NCBI RefSeq assembly: GCF_021601625.1
Contig: NZ_BQHR01000021.1
Coordinates: 1 to 64,000, forward strand
DNA from: Pseudomonas paraglycinae
GTDB lineage: Bacteria; Pseudomonadota; Gammaproteobacteria; Pseudomonadales; Pseudomonadaceae
Reading direction: 5' to 3'
DNA: 64,000 nt
The notes below the pieces were generated by a model. That model was not told where the DNA came from. It saw only the letters and a list, made by a program, of their open reading frames with translations, and made no database searches. The translations under genes and the position numbers were made by a program. Below, piece after piece: positions 52,092 to 62,505 of this stretch; the first letter of the stretch is position 1, and every line of letters starts with the position of its first letter.

Positions 52092-53102
52092 ATGACTGCT
52101 GGCCTGCAAGGCTCGTTGATGGTGGACGTCGCCGGTACCTGGCTGACGGCCGAAGATCGCCAATTGTTGCGCCAGCCCGAAGTGGGCGGCCTGATCATTT
52201 TTGCCCGCAACATCGAGCATCCGCGCCAGGTGCGCGAGCTGAGCGCGGCGATCCGTGCCATTCGTCCGGACCTGCTGCTGGCGGTGGATCAGGAGGGCGG
52301 TCGCGTCCAGCGCCTACGTCAGGGCTTCGTCCGTTTGCCGGCCATGCGCGCCATTGCTGATAACCCGAACGCCGAGTATCTGGCCGAGCAGTGCGGCTGG
52401 ATCATGGCCACCGAAGTGCTGGCGGTCGGCCTCGACCTGAGCTTCGCGCCGGTGCTGGATCTGGATTACCAGCGCAGCGCCGTCGTCGGCACCCGTTCGT
52501 TCGAAGGCGACCCGGAGCGCGCCGCGCTACTCGCCGGCGCTTTCATCAAAGGCATGAACAACGCCGGCATGGCCGCCACCGGCAAGCATTTCCCCGGCCA
52601 CGGCTGGGCAGAAGCCGACTCCCACGTTGCAATCCCCAACGACGAGCGCAGCCTCGAAGAGATCCGCGCCAACGACCTCGTGCCGTTCGCCAGACTCAGC
52701 AAGCAACTGGCCGCCGTCATGCCGGCTCACGTGATTTATCCGCAAGTTGATGCGCAGCCCGCCGGATTCTCCCGGCGCTGGTTGCAGGACATCCTGCGCG
52801 GCGAGCTGCAGTTCGACGGCGTTATCTTCAGCGATGACCTGTCGATGGCCGGCGCGCACGTAGTTGGCGACGCCGCCAGCCGTATCGAAGCGGCACTCAG
52901 TGCCGGTTGTGACATGGGCCTGGTGTGCAACGATCGCGCGGCCGCCGAACTGGCCCTGAGCGCCGCGCAGCGCATTAAGGTCAAGCCGTCGCCGCGTATC
53001 GCACGTATGCGCGGTCAGGCGTTCGCCAACACCGAATACCGTCAGGATCCGCGCTGGCTGACCGCTGTCGGCGCGCTCAAAGACGCTCAACTGATCGATT
53101 AA
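52092..53102 (+). CDS. nagZ: Beta-N-acetylhexosaminidase NagZ
   Basis: Cytoplasmic family 3 glycoside hydrolase of cell-wall recycling, 336 aa. It removes GlcNAc from anhydro-muropeptides, whose products can induce AmpC. Signature K-H-F-P-G-H-G with the catalytic histidine loop W-A-E-A-D-S-H, V-D-Q-E-G-G-R-V-Q-R-L-R and the nucleophile aspartate in I-F-S-D-D-L-S-M-A-G. AAGGAA precedes ATG 52092. Confidence 0.96.
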   Translation: MTAGLQGSLMVDVAGTWLTAEDRQLLRQPEVGGLIIFARNIEHPRQVRELSAAIRAIRPDLLLAVDQEGGRVQRLRQGFVRLPAMRAIADNPNAEYLAEQCGWIMATEVLAVGLDLSFAPVLDLDYQRSAVVGTRSFEGDPERAALLAGAFIKGMNNAGMAATGKHFPGHGWAEADSHVAIPNDERSLEEIRANDLVPFARLSKQLAAVMPAHVIYPQVDAQPAGFSRRWLQDILRGELQFDGVIFSDDLSMAGAHVVGDAASRIEAALSAGCDMGLVCNDRAAAELALSAAQRIKVKPSPRIARMRGQAFANTEYRQDPRWLTAVGALKDAQLID

Positions 53103-53852
<750 letters not shown>

Positions 53853-53876
53853 TTCTGGCTCCGCAATGACTTGAAT

Positions 53877-53905
53877 GAAAAGCGCTGAGGATCTCAGCGC
53901 TTTTC
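53877..53905. terminator. Bidirectional terminator embedded in the end of the helicase gene
   Basis: GAAAAGCGCTGAG and CTCAGCGCTTTTC are separated by three bases. The stem contains the last sense codons and stop of the minus-strand helicase gene (stop 53894-53896) and follows mtnP on the plus strand. Confidence 0.82.
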
Positions 53906-56584
53906 AAACTTGTCCGGCAACGGCGCAAACAGTGCCTCGATATCATCACTCTGCAGCTTCCAGTCCCCGGCCTTGCGCCCATCCAGCACGCCGGCCGCCA
54001 GGTCGGACTTTTCCTTCTGCAGAAGCTGAATTTTCTCCTCGACCGTGCCCCGGGCAATCATCTTGTAGACAAACACCGGCTTCTCCTGACCAATACGATA
54101 CGCGCGGTCGGTTGCCTGATTCTCGGTCGCCGGGTTCCACCACGGGTCGTAGTGAATCACCGTATCCGCTTCCGTCAGGTTTAGACCCACACCACCAGCC
54201 TTCAGGCTGATGAGAAAGATCTGACGCTTGCCGCTCTGGAATTCCTTCACAGGCGTTCGCCGATCCCGAGTCTGTCCCGTCAGCAGCGCATAGGCGACAT
54301 TGCGTTTTTTCAGCTCGTCCTCGATCAGTGACAACATCGACGTGAACTGCGAGAACAGCAGAATCCGCCGGCCTTCCTCAAACAACTCCTCGAGCATTTC
54401 CATCAGGCTGTCGAGCTTGCCCGATGTGCTGCCGCGAGCGGGCAGGGTGGCGTCGTTGACCAGGCGCAAGTCGCAGCAGACCTGCCGCAGCTTGAGCAAT
54501 GCCTCGAGAATGATGATCTGGCTGCGCGCCACACCTTTGCGAGTGATCTCGTCGCGAACCTTCTTATCCATCGCCAGACGCATGGTTTCGTATACGTCGC
54601 GCTGGGCCTCGTTGAGCTCGACCCAATGGATGATCTCGGTTTTCGGCGGCAGTTCGGTCGCAACCTGTTCCTTGGTGCGGCGTAGCAGGAATGGTTTGAT
54701 CCGGCCGTTGAGGTGCTGAAGTCTGACTTCGCTCGCGCGCTTTTCGATCGGCACGCGGTAATCGGCGTTGAAGCTTTTGACGTCGCCGAGCCAGCCGGGC
54801 AGCAGGAAGTGAAACAGCGACCACAGTTCGCCCAGGTGATTTTCCAGTGGCGTCCCGCTCAGGCACAGGCGCTGGCGTGCATTGAGTTCACGGGCAGCCT
54901 GGGCGGCTTTGCTGTTCGGGTTCTTGATGTACTGCGCTTCGTCGAGCACCAGTACGTGCAGCGGCTGCTGGGCCAGACGCTCGACATCCTTGGGCAGCAG
55001 CGCATAGGTCGTGAGGATCAGGTCGTAGTCGGCCAGATGCTCGAAATGCTTTTTACGGCTGGCACCGTACAGCGCGACAACCTTGAGCTGTGGCGTGAAG
55101 TGCGCCGCTTCGTCGAGCCAGTTGGGAATCAGGCTGGTGGGCATTACCACCATGCACGGCCGATCCAGACGCCCGGCGTTCTTTTCGCTGAGAATATGCG
55201 CCAGTGTCTGTAGGGTTTTGCCCAGGCCCATGTCGTCCGCGAGAATCCCGCCGACTTCAAGTTGTCGCAGCGACTGCATCCAGCTCAAGCCTTCGAGCTG
55301 ATAAGGACGCAGCGTCGCATTCAACCCCTTCGGTGCTTTGGCACTGTAATCGCGGATATCACGCAAGCGCTGGGCGAAGCTGCGAATCTGCTCGCCACCC
55401 TCCCACAGCAGCGGAATACCTTCCAGCGAATTCAGGCGCGTGGCGTCGGCCTTGCTCAGGCGCAGGGTGGTTTCGCCCGGCTCCTGCAGATAGAACTCGC
55501 CAAGGGTCGCCAGTACCGGTTTCAGCCGGCCGAGGGGCAGGGCGACTTGCAACGGTCCGTGCTCGCTGTTGCGTTGCGGGATGTTCACCAGAATCAGCTC
55601 ATCGTCGCGACGGCGGGCGAGACGTTCCGGATTAAGTATTTCCGTGTGCGAGCGCATCAGGTTGAGCAGGATCGGCAGCAGGCTCAGGCGCTCACCGTTG
55701 ACGATGATCCCCAGCTCCAGATCGAACCAGTCGCGTTCCGGCGTCTGCTCGACAGTGGCGTACCAGTCGTCGACGGCGGTCAGGTCGAAACCGAATTCAT
55801 CGTCGACCAACAGCTCCCAGCCTTGGGTGCGCAGTTTCGGCAGATCGTTGAGGGTGAACGTCAGCCACGCGCTGTCGTTGACCATCTCGTAGAGTTCGCC
55901 GGCGCTTTCCGGCAGGGCCTTGCTCTGCCGGGTGGCGATGCGGAAGCCGAGAATTCGCAGCTGCTCGCGGTAGCTTTGTTCGACGTCCGGGTGGCGTTTG
56001 ACCCGCAAGGTCTGGGCTTCCTGGCGAATCAGAATGTCGCTGTTCTTCTGGCCGCTGACGTATTCGTCGAGATAGCTGAAGGACAGCGCCGCACGGTGCT
56101 GGATGTAGCGCTGCATCTTGCCGTTGCGCGGTTCGAACGCGCTGAATTCGACGCTGGCCAGCCACAGGCGTGGCACCGGTTGCACGTTGTCCACCAGCAC
56201 TTGCGGTGGCGCCTTCGGGCTGCGGTTTTCGAGGACGGCCTGGAGTTTTTCCAGCAGTTCGGCGTCTTTGGCGGCGGCGGGGTATTCGAGGGTTTCCTGC
56301 ACTTGCAGCAATACCGCCGCACAGTGTTTGCAGTTGCTGTGGACTGGGCAGGTGCAGGTGGCGTCGACCATCAGCAGCGTGCCTTTGGCTGACTCGCGCA
56401 GATGAATCGTCTGACGGTAGACGTTACCGCCAGAGCCTTCGCAGCTGGCGGTAATGGTCGCGTCGCCGACCTGTACGAATCGCACCCGGTTTTCCAGCGC
56501 GTAGCGGCGGCCACGCTCCAGGCTTTGTTCCTTGAATCGGCTGACCCAGGAGGAGGCCAGCGGTTTACTCAGTGGCGGGGGCAT
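53894..56584 (-). CDS. SNF2-family ATP-dependent helicase with SWIM zinc finger
   Basis: Cytoplasmic DEAD/DEAH-box SNF2 translocase of 896 aa. The N-terminal region carries a SWIM zinc finger (C-T-C-P-V-H-S-N-C-K-H-C). The core begins near residue 430: Walker A L-A-D-D-M-G-L-G-K-T, V-L-D-E-A-Q (motif II), S-G-T-P-L-E-N (III), L-F-S-Q-F-T-S (IV) and D-R-A-Y-R-I-G-Q (VI). Bacterial members (HepA/RapA-like or SWI2/SNF2) move on DNA or displace polymerase. Last gene of mfd-csiV-helicase, 11 bases behind csiV. Confidence 0.94.
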   Translation of the reverse strand: MPPPLSKPLASSWVSRFKEQSLERGRRYALENRVRFVQVGDATITASCEGSGGNVYRQTIHLRESAKGTLLMVDATCTCPVHSNCKHCAAVLLQVQETLEYPAAAKDAELLEKLQAVLENRSPKAPPQVLVDNVQPVPRLWLASVEFSAFEPRNGKMQRYIQHRAALSFSYLDEYVSGQKNSDILIRQEAQTLRVKRHPDVEQSYREQLRILGFRIATRQSKALPESAGELYEMVNDSAWLTFTLNDLPKLRTQGWELLVDDEFGFDLTAVDDWYATVEQTPERDWFDLELGIIVNGERLSLLPILLNLMRSHTEILNPERLARRRDDELILVNIPQRNSEHGPLQVALPLGRLKPVLATLGEFYLQEPGETTLRLSKADATRLNSLEGIPLLWEGGEQIRSFAQRLRDIRDYSAKAPKGLNATLRPYQLEGLSWMQSLRQLEVGGILADDMGLGKTLQTLAHILSEKNAGRLDRPCMVVMPTSLIPNWLDEAAHFTPQLKVVALYGASRKKHFEHLADYDLILTTYALLPKDVERLAQQPLHVLVLDEAQYIKNPNSKAAQAARELNARQRLCLSGTPLENHLGELWSLFHFLLPGWLGDVKSFNADYRVPIEKRASEVRLQHLNGRIKPFLLRRTKEQVATELPPKTEIIHWVELNEAQRDVYETMRLAMDKKVRDEITRKGVARSQIIILEALLKLRQVCCDLRLVNDATLPARGSTSGKLDSLMEMLEELFEEGRRILLFSQFTSMLSLIEDELKKRNVAYALLTGQTRDRRTPVKEFQSGKRQIFLISLKAGGVGLNLTEADTVIHYDPWWNPATENQATDRAYRIGQEKPVFVYKMIARGTVEEKIQLLQKEKSDLAAGVLDGRKAGDWKLQSDDIEALFAPLPDKFEKR

Positions 56585-56595
56585 AAGGACTTCGA

Positions 56596-57162
56596 TCAGT
56601 CCGGAACGACTTCAGGCGCTTCCCGAGGCGCGGGCGCCGTCAGTGAAGTGATCTTGATCAGCAGGGCCAGATGACCGTTGTCGAGGTAGTTGAGTTGGCC
56701 GTTCTTGGTGTGGCTGTCCTGTTTCAGGCGCTCGCTGGCGGTGACCATGCCGTTGGCGTCGATCTGATTGACCCAGAAGTCGGCGTTCACGTCGGTGAAG
56801 CGCCCGAGCTTCATTTCAATCGTGCCTTCGATGGGGAACTGGCCGAACTGCTCCTGACCTTCGCTGACCGCAACTTTGGCCGGTGTCTCGCCCAGCGTCT
56901 GTTGCCAGGCTTTGTGCATCAGCACGCTGTACTCGCCGCTGGCGGTGAGTTTGGTCACAACATCGTTCAGCGCCGGGGTGCGTTTGCTGTCATCGCCCAA
57001 ACGCTGAGCGCCAGCCGCCCAGTCTTCCGGTGCAGCGCGGCTGACAATCGCCGGCACGGCGTTCTGGCGTACCAGAATCATTTCGACCTGATAGAGGTCA
57101 TCGGCAAACGCCGTAGGTGCCACCAGAGTCAGTAGCAAAGTCAGAGAGCGAAACAGGCGCAT
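56596..57162 (-). CDS. csiV: CsiV-family periplasmic protein
   Basis: Exported protein of 188 aa with a signal peptide ending near A-F-A (residue 20), then Y-Q-V-E-M-I-L-V-R-Q as in CsiV. In Vibrio cholerae CsiV binds peptidoglycan and supports PBP1A activity with LpoA. It lies between mfd and the helicase gene, ten bases from mfd. Confidence 0.88.
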   Translation of the reverse strand: MRLFRSLTLLLTLVAPTAFADDLYQVEMILVRQNAVPAIVSRAAPEDWAAGAQRLGDDSKRTPALNDVVTKLTASGEYSVLMHKAWQQTLGETPAKVAVSEGQEQFGQFPIEGTIEMKLGRFTDVNADFWVNQIDANGMVTASERLKQDSHTKNGQLNYLDNGHLALLIKITSLTAPAPREAPEVVPD

Positions 57163-57172
57163 GCGGCGTCCT

Positions 57173-60100
57173 TCAAGCAGTTTTCGGGATGAGGCGCTCG
57201 AACAGCGCCTCCACAGTATTAAAGCGCTCTTCCGGGCGCTCCATCGGCACCTGGAACTTGAACATCGTGGCGCCTTCGAATTTGTAGCGTTTTGGCTGGC
57301 TCTGGATCAGTTTGATCAGGGTCATCGGATCGACCGGCGTCTGCGCCGCGAACTCGATGCGCCCGCCTTGCGGGCCGCCATCGACTTTCTTGATGCCCAG
57401 CTGTTCGGCCTGCAATTTCAGCGCCGTGATGCGCACCAGATTCTTGGTCGGCTCCGGCAGCAGGCCAAAGCGGTCGATCATCTCGACTTGCAGATCCTTC
57501 AGGCCTTCCTCGTCGGTGGCCGAAGCGATGCGCTTGTACAGGATCAGGCGTGCATGCACGTCCGGCAGATAATCTTCCGGAATCAGCGCCGGCACCCGCA
57601 GGTTGACCTCCGGGCCACCGCCGAGCGGTTGATCGAGGTTCGGCTGTTCGCCCTTGCGGATCGATTTCACCGCGCGCTCGAGCATTTCCATGTACAGCGT
57701 GAAACCCACGGCCTGAATCTGACCGCTCTGGCCGTCGCCCAGCAGTTCGCCGGCGCCACGGATTTCCAGGTCGTTGGTGGCCAGCACGAAGCCAGCGCCC
57801 AGATCCTGAGTATTGGCAATCGCCTCCAGGCGTTTTTCCGCATCGCCAGTGATTTGCTGGCGCGGCGGGGTCAGCAGGTAGGCGTAAGCCTGGTGGTGGC
57901 TACGACCAACGCGACCGCGCAGCTGGTGCAGCTGCGCCAGACCGAACTTGTCGGCACGCTCGATGATGATGGTGTTGGCGCTCGGCACGTCGATGCCGGT
58001 CTCGATGATGGTCGAGGCGATCAGCACGTTGAAGCGCTTGTGGTAGAAGTCGCTCATCACCTGTTCGAGTTCGCGTTCACGCATCTGCCCGTGGCCGATG
58101 CCGATCCGCGCTTCCGGCACCAGTTCGGCCAGCTCGGCGGCGCATTTCTCGATGGTTTTCACGTCGTTGTGCAGGTAGTAAACCTGACCACCGCGCAGCA
58201 GCTCACGCAGCAAGGCCTCTTTGACCGTGCTCTTGTTCTGCTCCATGACGAAGGTGCGCACCGACAGGCGTCGCGCCGGCGGCGTGGCGATGATCGACAG
58301 GTCGCGCATGCCCGACACTGCCATGTTCAGCGTGCGCGGAATCGGCGTGGCGGTCAGTGTAAGAATGTCGACTTCGCTGCGCAGGGCCTTGAGCTGTTCC
58401 TTCTGACGGACGCCGAAACGGTGCTCTTCGTCGATGATTACCAGCCCGAGGTTTTTGATTTTGACGTCGTCCTGCAGCAGCTTGTGCGTGCCGATGACGA
58501 TGTCGATATTGCCTTCGGCCAGTTGGGCCACCGCAGCGTTCACTTCCTTGGCCGACTTGAAGCGGCTCATCACTTCCACGGTCACCGGCCAGTCGGCGAA
58601 GCGGTCGCGGAAGCTGTTGTAATGCTGCTGGGCGAGCAGGGTGGTCGGCACCAGGATCGCCACTTGCTTGCCGCCGTGTACCGCTATGAACGCAGCGCGC
58701 ATGGCCACTTCGGTCTTGCCGAAACCGACGTCGCCGCAGACCAGGCGATCCATCGGTTTCGGCGAAAGCATGTCCTCGCGCACGGCTTCGATAGTGGATT
58801 GCTGGTCCGGGGTTTCTTCGAACGGGAAACCGGCGCTGAAGGTTGCGTAATCGGCCTTCGGATCGGCAAACGCATAACCTTCGCGGGCGGCGCGACGGGC
58901 GTAGATGTCGAGCAATTCGGCAGCCACGTCGCGGACCTGTTCGGCGGCCTTGCGCTTGGCTTTCTGCCAGGTCTCGGAGCCGAGGCGGTGCAACGGAGCC
59001 AGCGCATCGTCGCTGCCGGTGTAACGGGCGATCAAATGCAGGTTGGCCACCGGCACGTAAAGCTTGGCGTTCTCGGCGTATTCGAGGGTCAGGAATTCGG
59101 CGGCCTGATTGTCGATTTCCAGAATCGTCAGGCCGAGATAGCGACCGACGCCGTGGTCGATGTGCACCACCGGCGCGCCTTCGCGCAGCTCGGTGAGGTT
59201 CTTGATCACCGCATCGTTGTTGGCGTCGGCGCGTTTTTCGCGGCGGCGACGCTGCATCACGCGCTGGCCGAACAGCGGACTTTCCGCGACCAGTGCCAGC
59301 GCCGGGTCGTCGAGCATCAGGCCTTCGTCGAGCGGGGCGATGGTGATCGCCAGGCGATCCTTGCTCGCGACAAAGTCCGGCCAGCTGTCGACGGTTTTCG
59401 GTCGCAGCTTCAGGCGATCCAGCAGCTCCAGCAGCACCTCGCGACGACCGGCGGATTCGGCGGTAAACAGCACGCGTCCGGGAAATTCGTCGAGGAATGC
59501 CGAGAGCGCGGCCAGCGGCTGGGTAGCCTTGGCTTCGATCGCCAGATTCGGCAGCGCCTGCGCCGGGAAGCGTTCGCGGCCGGCACCGGTTTCAACGTCC
59601 TGCTGGCTGGCGACCACACGCGGCCAGTTCTTCAGGCGGGCAAAGCAGTCTTCCACCGGCAGGAACAGTTCGGCCGGCGGCAATAAAGGACGCGAAGGAT
59701 CGACGCGGCGCTCTTCATAACGATTGCGTACGTCGTTCCAGAAGTTTTCCGCCGCCTGCTCGATGCCCGGCAGCGAAAACACTTGGGTGTCCTGTGGCAG
59801 GTAATCAAACAGGGTCGAGGTTTCTTCGAAGAACAGCGGCAGGTAGTACTCGATACCCGCCGGCGTGATGCCGCTGCTCAGGTCCTGAAAGATCGGGCAG
59901 CGACGGAAGTCGACGTCGAAACGCTCGCGAAAGCGCGCCTTGAAGCGGGTGACCGCGTCTTTCTGCAGCGGGAATTCCTTGGCCGGCAGCAGCTTGACCG
60001 AATCGACCTTGTCGATGGAACGCTGGTTTTCCGGATCAAAGGTGCGCAGAGTTTCGATTTCGTCGTCGAACAGATCGATGCGATAGGGCAGTTTGCTGCC

Positions 60101-60622
60101 CATCGGGAACAGGTCGATCAGTGCGCCACGCACCGTGAACTCGCCGTGCTCGTAGACCGTGTCGACGTAGCGATAGCCACTGGCTTCGAGCCGCGAGCGC
60201 ATTTGCTCGACATCGAGTTTCTGCCCGACATCCAGTACCAGGCTGCTGCCGAGCAGGAATTTGGTCGGCGCCAGACGATGCAGGGCGGTGGTGATTGGCA
60301 CCACCAGCACGCCATGTTCCAGCTCCGGCAGTCTATAAAGGCTGGCGATGCGCTGGGAGATGATGTCCTGGTGCGGCGAAAACAGGTCGTAGGGCAGGGT
60401 TTCCCAGTCGGGGAAATGCAGCACCGGCAAATCCGGGGCGAAGAAGCTCAGCTCCTGCTCCAGCCGTTCGGCACTTTGGCTGTCGGCGGTCAAAAGCAGC
60501 GTGAAGCGCTTGGCAGCGCTGGCAGCCTCGGCAATCGCCAGGCTCAGGGCGGCACCGGGGAGGTTGCCCCAGTGCTGTTTACCTGCCGCGGCAGGGAGAA
60601 GCGGTAGACGCAGAACAGGCAC
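57173..60622 (-). CDS. mfd: Transcription-repair coupling factor Mfd
   Basis: ATP-dependent translocase of 1149 aa that removes stalled RNA polymerase and recruits UvrA. UvrB-like N-terminus, RNA-polymerase-interaction (CarD-like) domain (V-H-I-D-H-G-V-G-R-Y-L-G), RecG-like translocase with D-V-G-F-G-K-T-E-V-A (motif I) and D-E-E-H-R-F-G-V (motif II), then the TRCF C-terminal domain. Start ATG 60622. First gene of the minus operon mfd-csiV-SNF2. Confidence 0.97.
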   Translation of the reverse strand: MPVLRLPLLPAAAGKQHWGNLPGAALSLAIAEAASAAKRFTLLLTADSQSAERLEQELSFFAPDLPVLHFPDWETLPYDLFSPHQDIISQRIASLYRLPELEHGVLVVPITTALHRLAPTKFLLGSSLVLDVGQKLDVEQMRSRLEASGYRYVDTVYEHGEFTVRGALIDLFPMGSKLPYRIDLFDDEIETLRTFDPENQRSIDKVDSVKLLPAKEFPLQKDAVTRFKARFRERFDVDFRRCPIFQDLSSGITPAGIEYYLPLFFEETSTLFDYLPQDTQVFSLPGIEQAAENFWNDVRNRYEERRVDPSRPLLPPAELFLPVEDCFARLKNWPRVVASQQDVETGAGRERFPAQALPNLAIEAKATQPLAALSAFLDEFPGRVLFTAESAGRREVLLELLDRLKLRPKTVDSWPDFVASKDRLAITIAPLDEGLMLDDPALALVAESPLFGQRVMQRRRREKRADANNDAVIKNLTELREGAPVVHIDHGVGRYLGLTILEIDNQAAEFLTLEYAENAKLYVPVANLHLIARYTGSDDALAPLHRLGSETWQKAKRKAAEQVRDVAAELLDIYARRAAREGYAFADPKADYATFSAGFPFEETPDQQSTIEAVREDMLSPKPMDRLVCGDVGFGKTEVAMRAAFIAVHGGKQVAILVPTTLLAQQHYNSFRDRFADWPVTVEVMSRFKSAKEVNAAVAQLAEGNIDIVIGTHKLLQDDVKIKNLGLVIIDEEHRFGVRQKEQLKALRSEVDILTLTATPIPRTLNMAVSGMRDLSIIATPPARRLSVRTFVMEQNKSTVKEALLRELLRGGQVYYLHNDVKTIEKCAAELAELVPEARIGIGHGQMRERELEQVMSDFYHKRFNVLIASTIIETGIDVPSANTIIIERADKFGLAQLHQLRGRVGRSHHQAYAYLLTPPRQQITGDAEKRLEAIANTQDLGAGFVLATNDLEIRGAGELLGDGQSGQIQAVGFTLYMEMLERAVKSIRKGEQPNLDQPLGGGPEVNLRVPALIPEDYLPDVHARLILYKRIASATDEEGLKDLQVEMIDRFGLLPEPTKNLVRITALKLQAEQLGIKKVDGGPQGGRIEFAAQTPVDPMTLIKLIQSQPKRYKFEGATMFKFQVPMERPEERFNTVEALFERLIPKTA

Positions 60623-60991
60623 GGAAGGTTGAGCTCCAGGCGTTGCGACAAAGTCGGTAATTGTAGCGGCGTCCGGTGCCGCCTGTCAGTTGCAGGATGC
60701 GTCTATCTGCGCTGTTTCGAAAAAATGTAGTGGTAACCATAAAAACCAGCGCTTTTTTTACGGTTATGTAGTGCCAAATGTTGGTGGTGTTACGGAGGGT
60801 TACAGACATCGTCTAACAGTCGTCGAAAAAATGGCTGCGCTGGAAGCCCCGGTTTTACTGGGCTGGCGGGGAGCGTTATTTTTTTGGACGGATTTTTGTT
60901 ACCGATTGCGCGACAAGCGCGCATTGCTACAAGAGGTTCTCGGCGGCATAATGTAGCCCCTTTTTTCTGCCCCTACATGTGGAAGGTTACC
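60623..60991. other. Divergent promoter region between mfd and gap
   Basis: 369 bases without a credible gene. It holds promoters for both flanking genes. An imperfect inverted repeat around 60732-60768 (TAACC...GGTTA with A- and T-runs inside) is the only structure I see. No confident operator was identified. Confidence 0.5.
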
Positions 60992-62440
60992 GTGACTCAG
61001 AAGCCCGACCAGTGTCTTGGTGAATGGATCGACCGTGAAGCACTCGCAGAAGCGATGATTCCGCTTATCGGTCAGCTCTACCGCAACAACAACGTGGTGA
61101 GCTCGATCTATGGCCGCAGCCTGATCAACCAGTCTGTCATCGCGATTCTCAAAGCTCACCGCTTTGCTCGCCACCGTTCTGCCGACGACAGCGAACTCTC
61201 CGTCCACGAAACATTCCCACTGCTCAAGGCCATGAGCGAGCTCAAGCTCGGCGCGGCCTCGGTAGATCTGGGCAAGCTGGCGTACAAATTCCGCAACGAA
61301 GGCAACGGTCGTACCGCCGAGCAGTTCGTTCGCGAAGAAATGGCTGACGTGGTTGGCCAGCAAAACGCTTCGGCACGCAAGGGCACCGACGTTGTTCTGT
61401 ACGGCTTCGGTCGTATTGGCCGTCTGCTGGCGCGTATCCTGATCGAGAAAACCGGTGGCGGCGACGGCCTGCGTCTGCGTGCCATCGTGGTGCGCAAGGG
61501 CGCCGAAAACGACCTGACCAAACGCGCCAGCCTGCTGCGTCGCGATTCGGTACATGGTTCGTTCAACGGCACCATCACCATCGATGAAGAAAACAACACC
61601 ATCACCGCCAACGGCAACCTGATCCAGGTTATCTACGCGAAGAACCCTACCGAAGTGGATTACACCCAGTACGGCATCAAAGATGCGCTGCTGGTGGACA
61701 ACACCGGTGTATGGCGTGATGCCGATGGCCTGGGCCAGCACTTGCAGTGCCCGGGTATCGACCGCGTTGTTCTGACCGCGCCTGGCAAAGGCAAGCTGAA
61801 GAACATCGTTCACGGTATCAACCACAACGAAATCACTGCTGACGACAAGATCGTGTCCGCCGCTTCCTGCACCACCAACGCCATCGTGCCGGTGCTGAAA
61901 GCCGTGAATGACAAGTTCGGCATCATCAACGGTCACGTCGAAACCGTTCACTCGTACACCAACGACCAGAACCTGATCGACAACTTCCACAAGGGCGATC
62001 GCCGTGGCCGTAGCGCCGCGCTGAACATGGTGATCACCGAGACCGGTGCTGCCACCGCTGCTGCCAAGGCCCTGCCTGAGCTGGCCGGCAAGCTGACCGG
62101 TAACGCGATCCGTGTTCCGACGCCGAACGTGTCGATGGCCATTCTCAACCTGAACCTTGAGAAAGCCGCCTCTCGTGAAGAGATGAACGAGTACCTGCGC
62201 TACATGGCGCTGCACTCCGATCTGCACAAGCAAATCGACTTCGTCAACTCGCAGGAAGTGGTTTCGACCGACTTCGTGGGCTCGCGCCACGCCGGTGTGG
62301 TCGATGCTGAAGCGACCATCGTTCAAGACAACCGCGTTGTTCTGTACGTCTGGTACGACAACGAGTTCGGCTACAGCTGCCAGGTGATCCGCGTGATGGA
62401 AGACATGGCCGGTGTAAACCCGCCAGCGTTCCCGCGCTAA
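60992..62440 (+). CDS. gap: Long-form glyceraldehyde-3-phosphate dehydrogenase
   Basis: NAD(P)-dependent GAPDH of 482 aa, about 130 residues longer than the common form. The N-terminal extension (K-P-D-Q-C-L-G-E-W-I-D, helical, R-F-A-R-H-R) precedes the Rossmann motif Y-G-F-G-R-I-G-R-L. The catalytic cysteine is in S-A-A-S-C-T-T-N-A-I, followed by the usual T-x-D/E-substrate region and V-W-Y-D-N-E-F-G-Y near the end. GTG 60992 has GGAAGG seven bases upstream; ATG 60977 would add five residues. This form is often used in the gluconeogenic direction in pseudomonads. Confidence 0.94.
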   Translation: MTQKPDQCLGEWIDREALAEAMIPLIGQLYRNNNVVSSIYGRSLINQSVIAILKAHRFARHRSADDSELSVHETFPLLKAMSELKLGAASVDLGKLAYKFRNEGNGRTAEQFVREEMADVVGQQNASARKGTDVVLYGFGRIGRLLARILIEKTGGGDGLRLRAIVVRKGAENDLTKRASLLRRDSVHGSFNGTITIDEENNTITANGNLIQVIYAKNPTEVDYTQYGIKDALLVDNTGVWRDADGLGQHLQCPGIDRVVLTAPGKGKLKNIVHGINHNEITADDKIVSAASCTTNAIVPVLKAVNDKFGIINGHVETVHSYTNDQNLIDNFHKGDRRGRSAALNMVITETGAATAAAKALPELAGKLTGNAIRVPTPNVSMAILNLNLEKAASREEMNEYLRYMALHSDLHKQIDFVNSQEVVSTDFVGSRHAGVVDAEATIVQDNRVVLYVWYDNEFGYSCQVIRVMEDMAGVNPPAFPR

Positions 62441-62456
62441 GCTTTAGCTGCAAATG

Positions 62457-62486
62457 AAAACGCCCCGACTTAGGTCGGGGCGTTTT
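62457..62486. terminator. Bidirectional terminator between gap and the MFS gene
   Basis: AAAACGCCCCGAC-TTAG-GTCGGGGCGTTTTT, with T-runs on both strands. Confidence 0.93.
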
Positions 62487-62505
62487 TGTTTGTGCGCGAT
62501 TTGTC

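Noticed and set aside
57161-59686. 841-codon open frame on the plus strand opposite mfd
   Set aside because: It mirrors mfd codon by codon, has no recognisable domain and is rich in His, Gln and Arg as expected of antisense frames in GC-rich DNA.
60623-60991. HexR-type operator upstream of gap
   Set aside because: TTGT and ACAA occur but with a 13-base spacer, not the 7-8 expected; not supported.
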